The notes: generated by a model not told the origin, from the letters alone. A DNA stretch of 64,000 nt from Kiritimatiellia bacterium (GCA_012103575.1 WLWN01000001.1:2794538-2858537); one strand, 5' to 3'. Numbered from the stretch's first letter, positions 38,801 to 48,197 are shown. Numbers and translations are program-made.

Positions 38801-38860
38801 AATGATCCATGTCCTTGTGGCAGTGGGAAAAAACATAAAAAGTGTTGCGGAACAGGTTGA
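35840..38860 (+). CDS. secA: Preprotein translocase subunit SecA
   Basis: 1006 residues. IAEMATGEGKTLVATFPVYL is the Walker A site, VDEIDSILIDEARTPLIISG the DEAD-type box, MTGTAETEADEF and TIATNMAGRGTDIKLGEGVV are motifs of the second ATPase domain, and the C-terminus NDPCPCGSGKKHKKCCGTG is the zinc-binding SEC-C tail that contacts SecB and ribosomes. Longer than E. coli SecA (901) because of a 36.6-37.1 kb insert. Drives export through SecYEG. Confidence 0.96.
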   Translation: MQWLLKKIVGTKNERDIKKLQPLVKRVNELEIEYQTLSEDALKAKTPEFKKRLEDGETVDDILCEAFAVVKSTCRRLLNESLEVSGHMLKWDMVPYDVQILGGIVLHQGKIAEMATGEGKTLVATFPVYLNALTGRGVHLVTVNDYLARRDAQWMGHVYTYLGLTVGCIQHDMDSEVRREQYQKDITYGTNSEFGFDYLRDNMCYSPEDYVQRAFHYALVDEIDSILIDEARTPLIISGPAPYSTEEYQRVKPLVHRLVRRQHDLCNDLIQETKSLLEQDDEEAIQLKLYQLHQGMPKHKQLLKMLEEPSVRRLMERINAAMLTDARKEQARELREALYFNIEEKERDAHLTEKGCTTLSPDDPEAYVLPDLIAVMSELDGNTTLNDEEKMEKRQAIQRQFSEKNERIHAVDQLIKAYCVYEKDVEYVVQDNQVIIVDEFTGRPMPGRRWSDGLHQAVEAKEGAKIEKETQTLATITIQNYFRKYEKLAGMTGTAETEADEFHQIYKLDVVVIPTNRPVRRVDYNDPIYKTKREKLNAVIDEIAECHEQGQPALVGTIAVETSELISRMLKRRNIPHSVLNAKQNASEAEIVARAGQKGAVTIATNMAGRGTDIKLGEGVVHIDREVLNSQIALSDKVNGTPLRKMLEERPCGLCVLGTERHESRRIDRQLRGRCARQGDPGASRFYVSLEDDLMRMFGSQRISGIMEKLGLEEGQVLEHSLLNRSIERAQRKVEQHNFSIRKRTLEYDDVMNKQREIIYGRRTEALNSKDVREHLYAFVEEIIYAHAAEAADPATDEALEEFVVWSNSTFPIGIQSTELQEVKQDAEALGDKVMKGVQQAYEIKAQNEDAESLESMERHIMLQAIDTHWQEYLRNMDALRQGVGLRAYGQRDPLVEYKREAYDMFAELMDLISHDIATNLFRSATSLEALQSFLSTLPQKYVHDEVSVLGKGAPAKRMGEDRQSSLQARGRGERVTVRRDTPKVSRNDPCPCGSGKKHKKCCGTG

Positions 38861-39017
38861 CGATAAATTCTGGCCTATCAAAACTTTGTAAGGGGGCCTC
38901 GCTGCATCCAACGACATGATCTGGGCGAATAGGTTAGGCCATCTTCGATAACGACTTTAATGCAATCCTCTCTCCCTCTGGGAGAGGAGACTAACGTTGA
39001 AATTCCTATACATAAAT

Positions 39018-40742
39018 ATGTTACAGTTCCAGAGAATAATACCTTGGATCGGTGCACTATGCTCCGGGCTTCTACTCGCCGCATCTTTTCCTCCCCTAGA
39101 ATGGAAAGATGCGGCATGGATTTCTTTTGTTCCTTTAATCCTAGGATTACGCGGTGCAGATTATCGCCAGGCAGTACGCTTAGGGTTCATAAGTGGCACC
39201 GTATTTTGGTTGTTTTCTATCCATTGGCTGACGCATGTTACGTATATAGGCTGGATGGCCCTTTCTTTATATTGTGCGATTTACTTCGTTCCATTTTCGA
39301 TTTTTGTTTCGCGATGGATACATGGACTGGGAACCAAAAGATGGGTCCGAAACCTGGGATTGATGTTGAGCGCTCCTATTGTATGGGTAGGATTTGAATA
39401 TGTGCGATCTGTTTTGTTTACAGGGTTTGCGTGGAATACGCTAGGGGTGAGTCAATACACGAATATACCCATTATTCAATGGGCTGCATGGGGCGGAGTC
39501 TATGCTGTTTCTGCTGTTATTATGCTTATTAATATGGCTATCGGGTTGACAATCTTTCGATATCTTAATCTTGATGGACGATGGCAAAGACAAATGCATC
39601 CGGAATTGATGATGGGTTTTTTGATACTCGCTTGTGTATTTCTTTTAGGATGGCGTTCGATTCAAAATGATCATAGGGATACCGAACCTGTTCGTATAGG
39701 ACTGGTTCAGCCGAATATTCCCCAATCTGATAAATGGACTGAAGCCTATACAGACGAAATCTATGATCGCTTAAAAACATTGACGGATATTCTTATAGGG
39801 ATCGGTTCTCTGGACATCATTGTTTGGCCGGAAACAGCGGTACCTGATTATATTCGGAGTAGTAAAACAAGCTATGATTTAGTGTATAATTTGGTAACCA
39901 ATGGCACGCCTATTTTAGTCGGGTCTATGGATCTGCAGTGGCAAGATGATGAACCTCTGGCTTACTATAACAGCTCATTTTTGTTTGGGTCTGATGGCAC
40001 GATTTTGCAACACTATGACAAACAGCATTTAGTGATGTTTGGGGAGTATACCCCGTTAAACCGCTGGCTTCCGTTCATCGATGCATTCACTCCGATTGAT
40101 GGAAATTTTACCGCAGGAACAACGGGCACAGTCTTTAAGCTACCCCCCCAAAACTTGTTGTTCTCTGCATTAATTTGTTTTGAGGATACCATTGCATCAG
40201 CGGCTCGACACATGGTTATCGCCGGCGCGAGATTTCTTATTAATCAGACCAATGACGCTTGGTTTGATGTTTCCAGTGGCTCAAAACAGCATATGGCACA
40301 TTGCGTTTTCCGTTGTGTCGAAAATCGTGTGCCGGCGGTTCGCTGTGCAAATACAGGGATCACATGTGCGATCGATCGATCGGGAAGAATCTATGATGTC
40401 TTTGAGGGTCCAAACGGTAATACACTGGCTTCGGGTTTCAAAATAACGCAGCTCGCGGTTCCTATGAAAACCATGTCGCTTACTTTTTATACTCAATATG
40501 GCGATTGGGTTGGGTTCTTTGCTGCACTCGCTTCTTGTTTGTTATTAAGTTTTGTGGTAAGGATCACATCCCAAAAATCAAAGGATAGACCTGAATCCGT
40601 CAGCTATCGCTTCGGAAGGCGTTTTGGGGCTCAAAAGTTGAAAACTTTTTCCTTGAGATGCTCGCTTTTGGGCGGATTGGGACCGGCAAGTATCACCCTG
40701 ATGAATTTTTTGAGCGTACAGGTCAGATTCACTCTGATTTGA
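39018..40742 (+). CDS. lnt: Apolipoprotein N-acyltransferase, C-terminus replaced by IS1380
   Basis: ATG 39018 is preferred (a TTG at 38997 is possible). Several membrane segments precede a nitrilase domain: IIVWPETAVPDYIRS (Glu), HYDKQHLVMFGEYTPLNR (Lys region) and SALICFEDTI (Cys). Lnt N-acylates lipoproteins at the outer face of the inner membrane. The native protein ended SQKSKDRV; IS1380 copy D is inserted before the last codon, so reading runs 51 residues into the IS (to 40742). The native 524-residue core is complete, so it may still work. Confidence 0.92.
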   Translation: MLQFQRIIPWIGALCSGLLLAASFPPLEWKDAAWISFVPLILGLRGADYRQAVRLGFISGTVFWLFSIHWLTHVTYIGWMALSLYCAIYFVPFSIFVSRWIHGLGTKRWVRNLGLMLSAPIVWVGFEYVRSVLFTGFAWNTLGVSQYTNIPIIQWAAWGGVYAVSAVIMLINMAIGLTIFRYLNLDGRWQRQMHPELMMGFLILACVFLLGWRSIQNDHRDTEPVRIGLVQPNIPQSDKWTEAYTDEIYDRLKTLTDILIGIGSLDIIVWPETAVPDYIRSSKTSYDLVYNLVTNGTPILVGSMDLQWQDDEPLAYYNSSFLFGSDGTILQHYDKQHLVMFGEYTPLNRWLPFIDAFTPIDGNFTAGTTGTVFKLPPQNLLFSALICFEDTIASAARHMVIAGARFLINQTNDAWFDVSSGSKQHMAHCVFRCVENRVPAVRCANTGITCAIDRSGRIYDVFEGPNGNTLASGFKITQLAVPMKTMSLTFYTQYGDWVGFFAALASCLLLSFVVRITSQKSKDRPESVSYRFGRRFGAQKLKTFSLRCSLLGGLGPASITLMNFLSVQVRFTLI

Positions 40743-42234
40743 CCATTTTGGGGCGTAGGCCTCCTTGGGCAGTCGCCTTAGAGTATTGTTAAAGGTGCAC
40801 GGAGGGCTATGCGAAGGAATGGGCAATATCTTGTATCACTTCAAACCAGCGACAACGCTTGCCAAAGTGAAGTTCAATTCATCCGGCGTGGCGGACCAAT
40901 CGAACCGCGCAATAAACGATATTTTTGAGAATCGTTTTGATTCGCCAGCACGGGATGTTGATTTTCTGCGGGGCAAGCCCAGCCCGTTTGATGACCTCTT
41001 GGCCAAGACCGCGCAATAGGTTGAAGGCCACCATGGCGCATAACAGAATAATCTTATTGGCACAGAGTCTCCCCGAAGACAATCGCTCAACATCAAGATC
41101 GCTTTTGAGTTCACTGTGGTACTGCTCGCTGGGGCCATGTCCATGATAGAGATCTAGCACCGTCTTGGCACGACAAGAGAGGTTCGTCCACCAGGTGTTC
41201 ACCTCAAGTTTAGGAACCAGAAGTTTCTGACCATCGATATCGATGGTGCGTTCAATCACTTCGAAGGCCACCGGGACACAAGGGTGGTTTTGGTCACCAC
41301 CGGGATGGAAATGATCGAAAAAGCCTGTGTAAACGTTCTTGCCTTCACGACTGTCTTGTTTGTCTCCAACTCGGCGTACAAGGGCCAGCATTTGTTCAGG
41401 ACATTCGCGGCGAGGATTTCGCTTTACGATGAAATAATGATCCCCAAAAGCGTCGAAGTTATCGGCCGCAGCGTTGCCACTATCAAGCCGAAGCAAACAT
41501 TTTCCACCCAGACCCAGGGTTTGGAGCGTTTCAACGCTGCGGGCAATAAACGCGGTCGTTCCCGACTGACAATGTTGTTTACCGGGTCGAAGTTCGCACT
41601 CAAGCATGTGGCCTTGAGTGCCCACATAGGCAAATATCGGGGCGTAACCATCATGGCCCTTCTAGGTGTAGGAAACGCCTTCTTTCGAAGAGCCTGAGTG
41701 ACCTAAAGGGCTCACATCGATATCGACGGGAACAAGATCAAGCCCTTCGACATCTATGTAGCCAAAGGGGCCCGAGGAAAGAAGTTCGGTGTTGAGTTTG
41801 CGTAGCCCCACATGGGTTCTGGCTGGGGGCAGGTCGTCGGAACGACATCGGAACACCGGCTCAGAGGCTACCTTTTTAAGTCCAAAGGCATTCATAAAAA
41901 TCTCATCACCCCGGTACAGGTCGATATCATTGAAATCGGTTCGACCGTTGCAAAGTAAGCCGATCTGGGTAAGGAGGATCTCCCGATCAGAGATCGCATC
42001 GGAGCGGCGTGGTTGAAAATTGGAGGGAAGAATCCGTTGAGCATGATCCTCAAGCAGCAGGCCGCAAAGATGATTTCCGCTTGTGCTGTTGAGTTCGCTC
42101 TTGCCAGTCTTTATTTTATATTGTTTCATATACACACCTGTTGGGGTGGGGTTGTTTGTTTGAATACGGGTATGCTCCCCGCTTTAGCCCAACAGATAAT
42201 GAAAAATCGTCAGATTTTATCTGACGGATTCAGG
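40590..42234 (-). mobile_element. IS1380-family element, copy D, with perfect target duplication
   Basis: 1645 bp, ends CCTGAATCCGTCAG and CTGACGGATTCAGG, flanked by ATAGA on both sides (40585-40589, 42235-42239). Removing the element and one ATAGA restores AAA GAT AGA GTG TAA, the original end of lnt. The best-preserved and likely most recent copy. Confidence 0.95.
40778..42129 (-). pseudogene. IS1380 transposase, copy D, amber-interrupted
   Basis: Start MKQYKIKTGKSELNSTSGNH at 42129. Open for 155 codons to GVSYT, then TAG, then KGHDGYAPIFAYVGTQGHML and onward with LRLDSGNAAADNFDAFGDHY and KTVLDLYHGHGPSEQYHSEL. A second stop (TGA for CGA) follows RLVRHAG. Reading through the TAG would give a ~430-residue protein of normal IS1380 length. 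Tyr is expected at the amber. Confidence 0.82.
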
Positions 42235-42247
42235 ATAGAGTGTAAAT

Positions 42248-42454
42248 ATGAACATAGAAAATTATAATCAAAATAATGTAAATCTGTTTACCCCTTCACC
42301 GACCCCCCAAAAAGGGTACAGAACCTGTATACGTTGCAAGCAGGACAAACGATACAGCTTGTTTCCTCGATTAAAGAGGTCTACGAAAAAATTATCTCGG
42401 TCACGCGTTTGCAAGCTTTGTTTTAAACGTGAATCCGAAATCCACCCCGTTTGA
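42248..42454 (+). CDS. Small zinc-ribbon-like protein, 68 aa
   Basis: Two Cys pairs: CIRCKQDKRYSLF and CKLCFKRESEI, about 30 residues apart, with a basic linker (RLKRSTKKLSRSRV). This is a treble-clef or zinc-ribbon pattern seen in short DNA- or RNA-binding proteins. Before the IS insertion it began 3 nt after the lnt stop, so it belonged to the lnt operon and now may be read from the IS edge. Family not identified. Confidence 0.55.
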   Translation: MNIENYNQNNVNLFTPSPTPQKGYRTCIRCKQDKRYSLFPRLKRSTKKLSRSRVCKLCFKRESEIHPV

Positions 42455-42494
42455 ACTTGATTTTTTTCTTCTATCATGTAAAAAAGGAGAGACT

Positions 42495-43611
42495 ATGTTA
42501 GAACACTATAAAGTCAGACTATCTTCTGTTAAAAAAGATATAGAAGAAATGAGAGGTTATCTTTGACGTCGCTGATAAACGTCAAGAACTCACATCCCTG
42601 GAAACCAAAGCCACAGACCCTAATTTTTGGAAAGATCAGGCCCGCGCTAAATCCGTCACCGATAAAACGAATAACCTTCGGGTCGTTCTCAACCCCTACG
42701 AAAACCTTGTTCGAGATTTAGATGATCTCGAAGTACTCTCGGGGCTTATTGAAGAAGAGACCAATTCTGAAGAACGCACATCGGCCATACAGGATGTAGA
42801 AACCCAGCTCACAAAAATAGAAACGGACTATAAAAAACTCGAGTTTCAGTCCTTGTTAGGTGAACCTTTTGATCCGAATAATGCCTATATCAGTTTGCAT
42901 GCAGGTGCGGGAGGAACAGAGTCGTGTGACTGGGCCGACATGCTCTTTCGTATGTATATGCACTATGCAGAATCGCATGGATTTACGTTACATATTCTAG
43001 ATCGTCAATCCGGCGATGAAGCCGGCATTAAAAGTATTTCGCTTCTTGTTGTGGGACCTTATGCATACGGCTACTTAAAGGCAGAACGAGGTGTTCATCG
43101 GCTTGTCCGAATCAGTCCTTTTGATGCCAATAAGAGAAGGCATACATCCTTTGCGGCATTGGACGTTGTTGCAGAAGTTGACGAATCGATTGATGTTGAG
43201 ATCCTCGATAGCGATTTACGTATTGATACTTATCGATCCAGTGGGGCTGGGGGACAACATGTGAATACGACAGATTCCGCTGTGCGCATCACACACCAAC
43301 CCTCAGGCATTGTTGTTCAATGTCAGGCAGAACGATCTCAGCATGCAAACAGAAACAAGGCGATGAAAATGCTGAAAGCTAAACTGTATGACTGGGAACT
43401 TGATCAAAAAAGAAAAGAAATGGAAAAATTCTATGGGAACAAAGGCGATATTGCATGGGGACGACAAATACGTTCATATGTATTGCAACCCTATACGCTG
43501 GTTAAAGATCACCGAACAGATGTTGAAGTGGGCAATGTAGATGCCGTCCTACATGGAGCCTTAGAACCCTTTATTGAAAGCTATCTTAAAGCCAAACAAC
43601 GACATGAATAA
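42495..43611 (+). CDS. prfB: Peptide chain release factor 2, programmed +1 frameshift
   Basis: Frame 1 reads [23 protein letters not shown], then TGA (42564-42566). A +1 shift at CTT-TGA-C continues [20 protein letters not shown] and the rest of RF2. The GGQ motif is in [20 protein letters not shown]; the class differs from RF1 by the anticodon-like region. RF2 reads UGA and UAA; low RF2 lets ribosomes pause and shift, so it regulates itself. GGAGA lies 8 nt before ATG. Overlaps trpC by 8 nt. Confidence 0.95.
42551..42567 (+). promoter_or_regulatory. prfB: prfB programmed frameshift site
   Basis: GAGAGG acts as an internal Shine-Dalgarno-like sequence followed by TTATCTTTGAC, the classical slippery CUU-UGA-C context. 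Shifting by +1 at CTT moves decoding into the 43.6-kb-ending frame. Autoregulates RF2 by UGA termination efficiency. Confidence 0.92.
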
Positions 43612-44386
43612 TATCCTTAGTAGAATTCTTGAACATAAGCGGATTGAAATGCAAGAAGCGAAACGTGAGCGCTCGGTTGAATTATTGCAGGAGCAAGCAA
43701 GGCTCCGCAAACCGGCGCCTCCTTTTGCTGAATGTCTTCGGACCGATTCAGTGGCGCTCATTGCTGAAATTAAACATATGTCTCCATCCGCAGGGGTTAT
43801 TCGTGATCCCTTTGACCCCGTTCATATTGCAGAAGCCTATGAAGCAGCAGGGGTTCAAGCGGTCTCTGTTTTAATGGATCGAAAATATTTTGATGGCAGT
43901 GAAAAAGATTTTCGGCTCGTGCGATCATCGATTCAATGTCCCATGCTTTATAAAGAGTTTGTGATTGATCCTTGGCAAATATGGCATGCCGCATCGTTGG
44001 GTGCTTCGGCCATACTGCTCATTGCTGCGGCCCTGGATCCCAACGTACTCGCCTCTTTTTTAGACGTGTGTCATGATGCAGGGATCGAACCTTTACTGGA
44101 AGTCCATGACCAAAACGAGATGGCGATGGCGCGTGATATAGCCGTTGAATGTATAGGGATCAATAACCGAAATTTGAAGACCTTTGAGGTGTCTTTAGAG
44201 ACGACGTTTCGCTTAAAAAAAGGGGCTTTAGAAAATCATCTGATCATCAGCGAAAGCGGCATCTCCGACCCAAAAGATGTTGAACAGTTAAAAGAGGCTG
44301 GGATCGATGCTATACTCGTAGGAGAACATCTCCTGAAACATGAAGATTTATCACAGGCTATTTCGGCCTTGATGGAAAACGTTTGA
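43604..44386 (+). CDS. trpC: Indole-3-glycerol phosphate synthase
   Basis: 260 residues from ATG 43604, overlapping the prfB stop. [77 protein letters not shown] and [17 protein letters not shown] carry the TIM-barrel active-site Lys and Glu residues. Converts CdRP to indole-3-glycerol phosphate. The HMSPS replaces the commoner KASPS. Overlaps trpF start. Confidence 0.94.
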   Translation: MNNILSRILEHKRIEMQEAKRERSVELLQEQARLRKPAPPFAECLRTDSVALIAEIKHMSPSAGVIRDPFDPVHIAEAYEAAGVQAVSVLMDRKYFDGSEKDFRLVRSSIQCPMLYKEFVIDPWQIWHAASLGASAILLIAAALDPNVLASFLDVCHDAGIEPLLEVHDQNEMAMARDIAVECIGINNRNLKTFEVSLETTFRLKKGALENHLIISESGISDPKDVEQLKEAGIDAILVGEHLLKHEDLSQAISALMENV

Positions 44387-45000
44387 ATATCTTTGTCAAA
44401 ATTTGTGGTTTAACGACCCGAGAAGATGTAGAAGCCGTCTCCGACTTAAAACCTGATGCGATCGGATTCATGTTTTGGCCAAGGTCCAAACGATTTGTTC
44501 CGTCTAGCGAGGCTGGCGTGTGGGCCAACAGCATTCCTTCTTCTATTCATAAAGTCGGAGTATTTGTTGACGCAGAACCTGATGAGATGATGCGCACATT
44601 TCAAATGGCGCAATTAGACATCCTTCAACTCCATGGACACGAGACCCCTGAAGACTGTAAAGCCATTCCGTATCCCACATGGAAAGCATTGCCTCTAACG
44701 ACTCACCATGAAGAAATGATGCAGGCCTATCCCGTTGACGTTTTTCTACTGGATCGTTACAGTGTCAAATCACCGGGCGGAACAGGGCAGGTCATCGACT
44801 GGGAAAAGGCGAGTGTCTGGGTCCGTTCTTGTCATAAACCCGTCTTGTTAGCTGGAGGACTTACACCCGAAAACGTACAAGAGGCTATACGCCAAGTGCG
44901 ACCATGGGGCGTAGACGTCAGTTCGGGTGTCGAAGGGGCGCCTGGAAAAAAAGATATAAAAAAAGTGAAAGCATTTATAGAAGCATGTCGAAATATGTAA
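44383..45000 (+). CDS. trpF: Phosphoribosylanthranilate isomerase
   Basis: 205 residues, TTG start overlapping the trpC TGA (TTGA). [15 protein letters not shown] holds the catalytic Cys, [57 protein letters not shown] with the catalytic Asp, and [15 protein letters not shown] follow. Works between TrpD and TrpC. Confidence 0.92.
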   Translation: MNIFVKICGLTTREDVEAVSDLKPDAIGFMFWPRSKRFVPSSEAGVWANSIPSSIHKVGVFVDAEPDEMMRTFQMAQLDILQLHGHETPEDCKAIPYPTWKALPLTTHHEEMMQAYPVDVFLLDRYSVKSPGGTGQVIDWEKASVWVRSCHKPVLLAGGLTPENVQEAIRQVRPWGVDVSSGVEGAPGKKDIKKVKAFIEACRNM

Positions 45001-46202
45001 CAGAACCTGATGCGCGAGGCCATTTTGGACCTTATGGAGGCATGTATGTTCCTGAAACCCTGATGTTCCCTTTGCAAGAATTGGCGGACGTATACAAGAG
45101 TGCCAGCCGCGATCCAACCTTTAAGAGGGAATTAAACCATTACCTGAAAGAATATGTAGGTCGGCCAACACCTCTTTACCATGCAAAACGTCTATCCCAT
45201 GAGGTGGGAGGCAAGGTCTATTTAAAAAGGGAAGATTTATGTCATACCGGTGCGCATAAAATTAATAATTGCATGGGACAAGTACTCCTGGCTAAGCGCA
45301 TGGAAAAACGTAGGGTCATCGCGGAGACAGGCGCTGGCCAACATGGTGTAGCAACGGCGACGGTGGCGGCCATGTTTGGGATCGAGTGTGTTGTATATAT
45401 GGGGAAAGTAGATATGGAGCGGCAGGCCTTGAACGTGTTCCGAATGGAGAGCTTGGGGACCAAGGTGGTTCCGGTAACAGCCGGCCAACAAACGTTAAAA
45501 GAAGCCATTAGTGAGGCTATGCGAGATTGGGTCACGCATGTCCAAAAAACGCACTATGTGCTCGGTTCCGCATTGGGCGCTCACCCCTACCCCCTAATCG
45601 TTAGAAACTTTCAGTCTATTATTGGACATGAAACACGGAAACAAATCCTCCGCTTAGAAAACAGGCTTCCAACACATCTTGTTGCTTGCGTAGGAGGTGG
45701 CAGTAATGCCATCGGTCTTTTCCATCCATTCCTTAGCGACCGGAAGGTCAAAATGATCGGCGTGGAAGCCGGAGGCAAAGGAATTCAGAAAGGACAACAT
45801 GCGGCTCGGTTTGCTGGAGGCCGGGTTGGAATTTTACAGGGAACAAAAACCTTTATCTTGCAGGATCGCGAAGGCCAAATAGAAGAGACGCATTCCGTTA
45901 GTGCAGGACTTGACTATGCAGCGGTAAGTCCTGAACATAGTTTATTGCGAGATATGGGTCGTACTCAATACACCTATGTAACAGATCGCGACGCGATTCA
46001 TGCGTGTGATGCTTTAGGTCAATGGGAAGGTATTTTACCCGCTTTAGAATCAGCTCATGCCATAGCCTATGTGATTAAGCAGTCCGGAATGTGGGGGAAA
46101 AAAGACATTATTATTATCAACGTGTCTGGACGTGGCGACAAAGACGTGCAGCAAATCGTTGGATGGAAAAAGAAAAACCGCAAACAGGAGAAGCGGATAT
46201 GA
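44985..46202 (+). CDS. trpB: Tryptophan synthase beta chain
   Basis: 405 residues from ATG 44985, inside the end of trp[18 protein letters not shown] starts the fold, [20 protein letters not shown] holds the PLP Lys, [20 protein letters not shown] and [16 protein letters not shown] the phosphate site. Makes Trp from indole and Ser. No trpA follows, so the alpha subunit must lie elsewhere or be absent. A Lys-rich tail ([11 protein letters not shown]) precedes the TGA that overlaps the yicC ATG. Confidence 0.94.
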   Translation: MSKYVTEPDARGHFGPYGGMYVPETLMFPLQELADVYKSASRDPTFKRELNHYLKEYVGRPTPLYHAKRLSHEVGGKVYLKREDLCHTGAHKINNCMGQVLLAKRMEKRRVIAETGAGQHGVATATVAAMFGIECVVYMGKVDMERQALNVFRMESLGTKVVPVTAGQQTLKEAISEAMRDWVTHVQKTHYVLGSALGAHPYPLIVRNFQSIIGHETRKQILRLENRLPTHLVACVGGGSNAIGLFHPFLSDRKVKMIGVEAGGKGIQKGQHAARFAGGRVGILQGTKTFILQDREGQIEETHSVSAGLDYAAVSPEHSLLRDMGRTQYTYVTDRDAIHACDALGQWEGILPALESAHAIAYVIKQSGMWGKKDIIIINVSGRGDKDVQQIVGWKKKNRKQEKRI

Positions 46203-47080
46203 GTTTACAGAGTATGACAGGTTGTGGACAGGGACAAGCCGTGCAGGGTGGATTAAAAGTTGAAGTCGAGCTGCATTCCGTCAATCGGAAACAGCTTGAT
46301 CTTCAAATTCATATGCCCAAACGCTTAGCCGCATTAGAGTCCAGGATAAAAACGAATCTCCACAACGTTCTTTTACGAGGCCGAATTTCAGCAGAGATTT
46401 CCGTTGATGGGTCTTCTTCCTCTGCACCGATTGTTCATGTGGACGAAAAATTAGCGGGTTCTTATGTGCAGATCTTGAAACGTTTATCTAAAGAGCTCAA
46501 GATATGCGATGATGTGTCGAGCAAAGATCTGCTAGCCTTGCCAGGTGTCCTAAAATATGCAGACCCGACAGAAGATGTTGAGAAAGTTTGGCCGCCTCTT
46601 GATAAAGCGCTTCAGACCGCATTGCGTATGCTGACACGCATGCGGTCCCAAGAAGGAAAAGAACTGCAAAAAGATTTAGCAAAACGAATAAACCTCCTTG
46701 AGACATATAGAAATGAAATAAAAAAGCGCGCGCCTCAGGTTGTGCAACACTATCGAAACGAATTGCTTTTGCGTTTAAAAAAGACAGGATTATCTATATC
46801 GTTAGATGATGAGAGACTTTTACGCGAGTTAGCCTATTTTGCGGATCGCTCAGATATTGCGGAAGAGCTAACCCGTTTAAAGAGTCACATCAAACAGTTT
46901 CGCCAAATCATGCGTTCGACCGAAGCCGCTGGCCGATCCCTCGACTTTTTGATTCAAGAGTTTTTGCGAGAAATCAATACGATTGCTTCAAAAGCTAGCG
47001 ATGCACATATTACTAAATACGTCGTTGCCTTTAAATCAGAATTAGAACGAATCAGGGAACAGGCGCAAAACATAGAATGA
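46199..47080 (+). CDS. YicC-family endoribonuclease
   Basis: 293 residues. [64 protein letters not shown], and the C-terminal [20 protein letters not shown] and [15 protein letters not shown] are the YicC/YloC signature. The family contains RNase activity toward small RNAs. ATGA overlaps with trpB and with gmk, so a tightly packed operon. Confidence 0.9.
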   Translation: MSLQSMTGCGQGQAVQGGLKVEVELHSVNRKQLDLQIHMPKRLAALESRIKTNLHNVLLRGRISAEISVDGSSSSAPIVHVDEKLAGSYVQILKRLSKELKICDDVSSKDLLALPGVLKYADPTEDVEKVWPPLDKALQTALRMLTRMRSQEGKELQKDLAKRINLLETYRNEIKKRAPQVVQHYRNELLLRLKKTGLSISLDDERLLRELAYFADRSDIAEELTRLKSHIKQFRQIMRSTEAAGRSLDFLIQEFLREINTIASKASDAHITKYVVAFKSELERIREQAQNIE

Positions 47081-47694
47081 TTTCACTCGAAAACACCACT
47101 TTGCTCTGTGTCATCTCGGCGCCTTCGGGTGCGGGTAAAACAACCTTGTGCGAAAGACTGTTGGCTGAGTTTGATCAGTTAAACTATTCTGTCTCATGCA
47201 CAACCCGCCCACCAAGACCTGGGGAAGAAAATGGAAAAGATTATTATTTCATCTCAGAAACAGAGTTTCACGAGAGAATTCAGCAGGGCGATTTTCTGGA
47301 GTACGCGTCTGTGCATGGGTATCAATACGGCACGCTTAAAAGCCAAGTGCTTCAGGGAATAGAGACGGGCAAAGATGTGTTAATGGATTTGGATGTTCAA
47401 GGGGCATTCCGACTCCGCCGCACCCTTCATGCAAATCAAGAAGACGCCTTGTTAAAACAGTCATACGCTGATATTTTTATAGCGCCACCTTCTATTGAAA
47501 CACTCGAAAAACGTTTAAGGAGCCGAGGTAAAGACCCTAAAGATGTCATCGGCCGTCGTTTAGATAGGGCCGAAAAAGAGTGTGCTCGTTGGTCTGAATA
47601 CCGGTACCTCATTGTGAATGATGACTTAGAGACCTCATATAACATCTTACGTTCAATTCTCATTGCCGAGCACCACCGGGTAAGAAAATCCTAA
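47077..47694 (+). CDS. gmk: Guanylate kinase
   Basis: 205 residues. LLCVISAPSGAGKTTLCERL is the P-loop; YSVSCTTRPPRPGEENGKDY and GDFLEYASVHGYQYGTLKSQ bind GMP; DVLMDLDVQGAFRLRR and IFIAPPSIETLEKRLRSRG follow. Phosphorylates GMP to GDP. Follows yicC as in many bacteria. A weak hairpin (GCCTA/TAGGC) lies about 55 bp after the stop. Confidence 0.95.
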   Translation: MISLENTTLLCVISAPSGAGKTTLCERLLAEFDQLNYSVSCTTRPPRPGEENGKDYYFISETEFHERIQQGDFLEYASVHGYQYGTLKSQVLQGIETGKDVLMDLDVQGAFRLRRTLHANQEDALLKQSYADIFIAPPSIETLEKRLRSRGKDPKDVIGRRLDRAEKECARWSEYRYLIVNDDLETSYNILRSILIAEHHRVRKS

Positions 47695-47790
47695 ACGCTT
47701 ATTAGAAAGTAGGGTTTAGGGCTTGCTGTTTTCATGCCTGCCTACTTTTTTAGGCGGTTGGTTAAAAGCTGCAAAAAACGGGTAAAACAT

Positions 47791-47822
47791 TTGACTAAGA
47801 CCATTCGACAACTTACTTTAGT
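47791..47822 (+). promoter_or_regulatory. Possible sigma70-like promoter of the histone-like gene
   Basis: TTGACT (47791-47796) is a near-consensus -35; a weak TACTTT sits 17 nt later. It lies ~175 bp before the histone-like ATG, leaving a long leader. The -10 is poor, so this is tentative. The rest of 47695-47995 shows no gene. Confidence 0.3.
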
Positions 47823-47995
47823 CATTACATTGATAATGCTGGACATGATCGATAGGGGCGTGTCAATGTGATAAAGTCTGAATACAAGTATATCAACATG
47901 TTGCAGCTTTTGAGCAAAAATTCACGTGTCCATAAGTGTGCAACGTACCAACCAGCTCAGGCTTGTAGACCTGAGTATGAAGGGGGGGAAGAAGA

Positions 47996-48148
47996 ATGGC
48001 AACGAAGAAAAAAGCGCCGGAAAAGAAGGTCGCTAAAAAGAAAGCGCCCGCAAAGAAAAAGGCCGTGAAGAAAAAAGCGCCGGAAAAGAAGGTCGCTAAA
48101 AAGAAAGCGCCCGCAAAGAAAAAGGTTACGAAGAAAGCTAAAAAGTAA
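47996..48148 (+). CDS. Histone H1-like lysine-rich protein, 50 aa
   Basis: Begins MATKKKAPEKKVAKKKAPAK and consists of Lys, Ala, Pro, Val with a few Thr and Glu. It is built from two near-exact copies of KKKAPEKKVAKKKAPAKKK; the nucleotide copies (48007-48062 and 48067-48122 region) are identical over about 55 nt. GGGGG upstream (47982-47988) is a plausible ribosome binding site. Such H1-like tails bind and condense DNA in Chlamydiae and relatives. Too short for common gene finders. Confidence 0.75.
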   Translation: MATKKKAPEKKVAKKKAPAKKKAVKKKAPEKKVAKKKAPAKKKVTKKAKK

Positions 48149-48197
48149 CTATACTACTAGTCCGATGCTCTCAACACCGGCAAGAAAAAAAATACCA

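Noticed and set aside
40590..42234. A composite transposon carrying lnt alone
   Set aside because: The IS lies within lnt's last codon rather than flanking it, and a perfect 5-bp duplication shows simple insertion.
43574..43603. An earlier ATG for trpC at 43574
   Set aside because: It lies inside prfB and adds ten residues unlike TrpC; the ATG at 43604 gives the expected N-terminus.
44904..44984. A start at 44904 for trpB
   Set aside because: The 27 extra residues come from the trpF reading of the other frame; [19 protein letters not shown] at 44985 matches the family.
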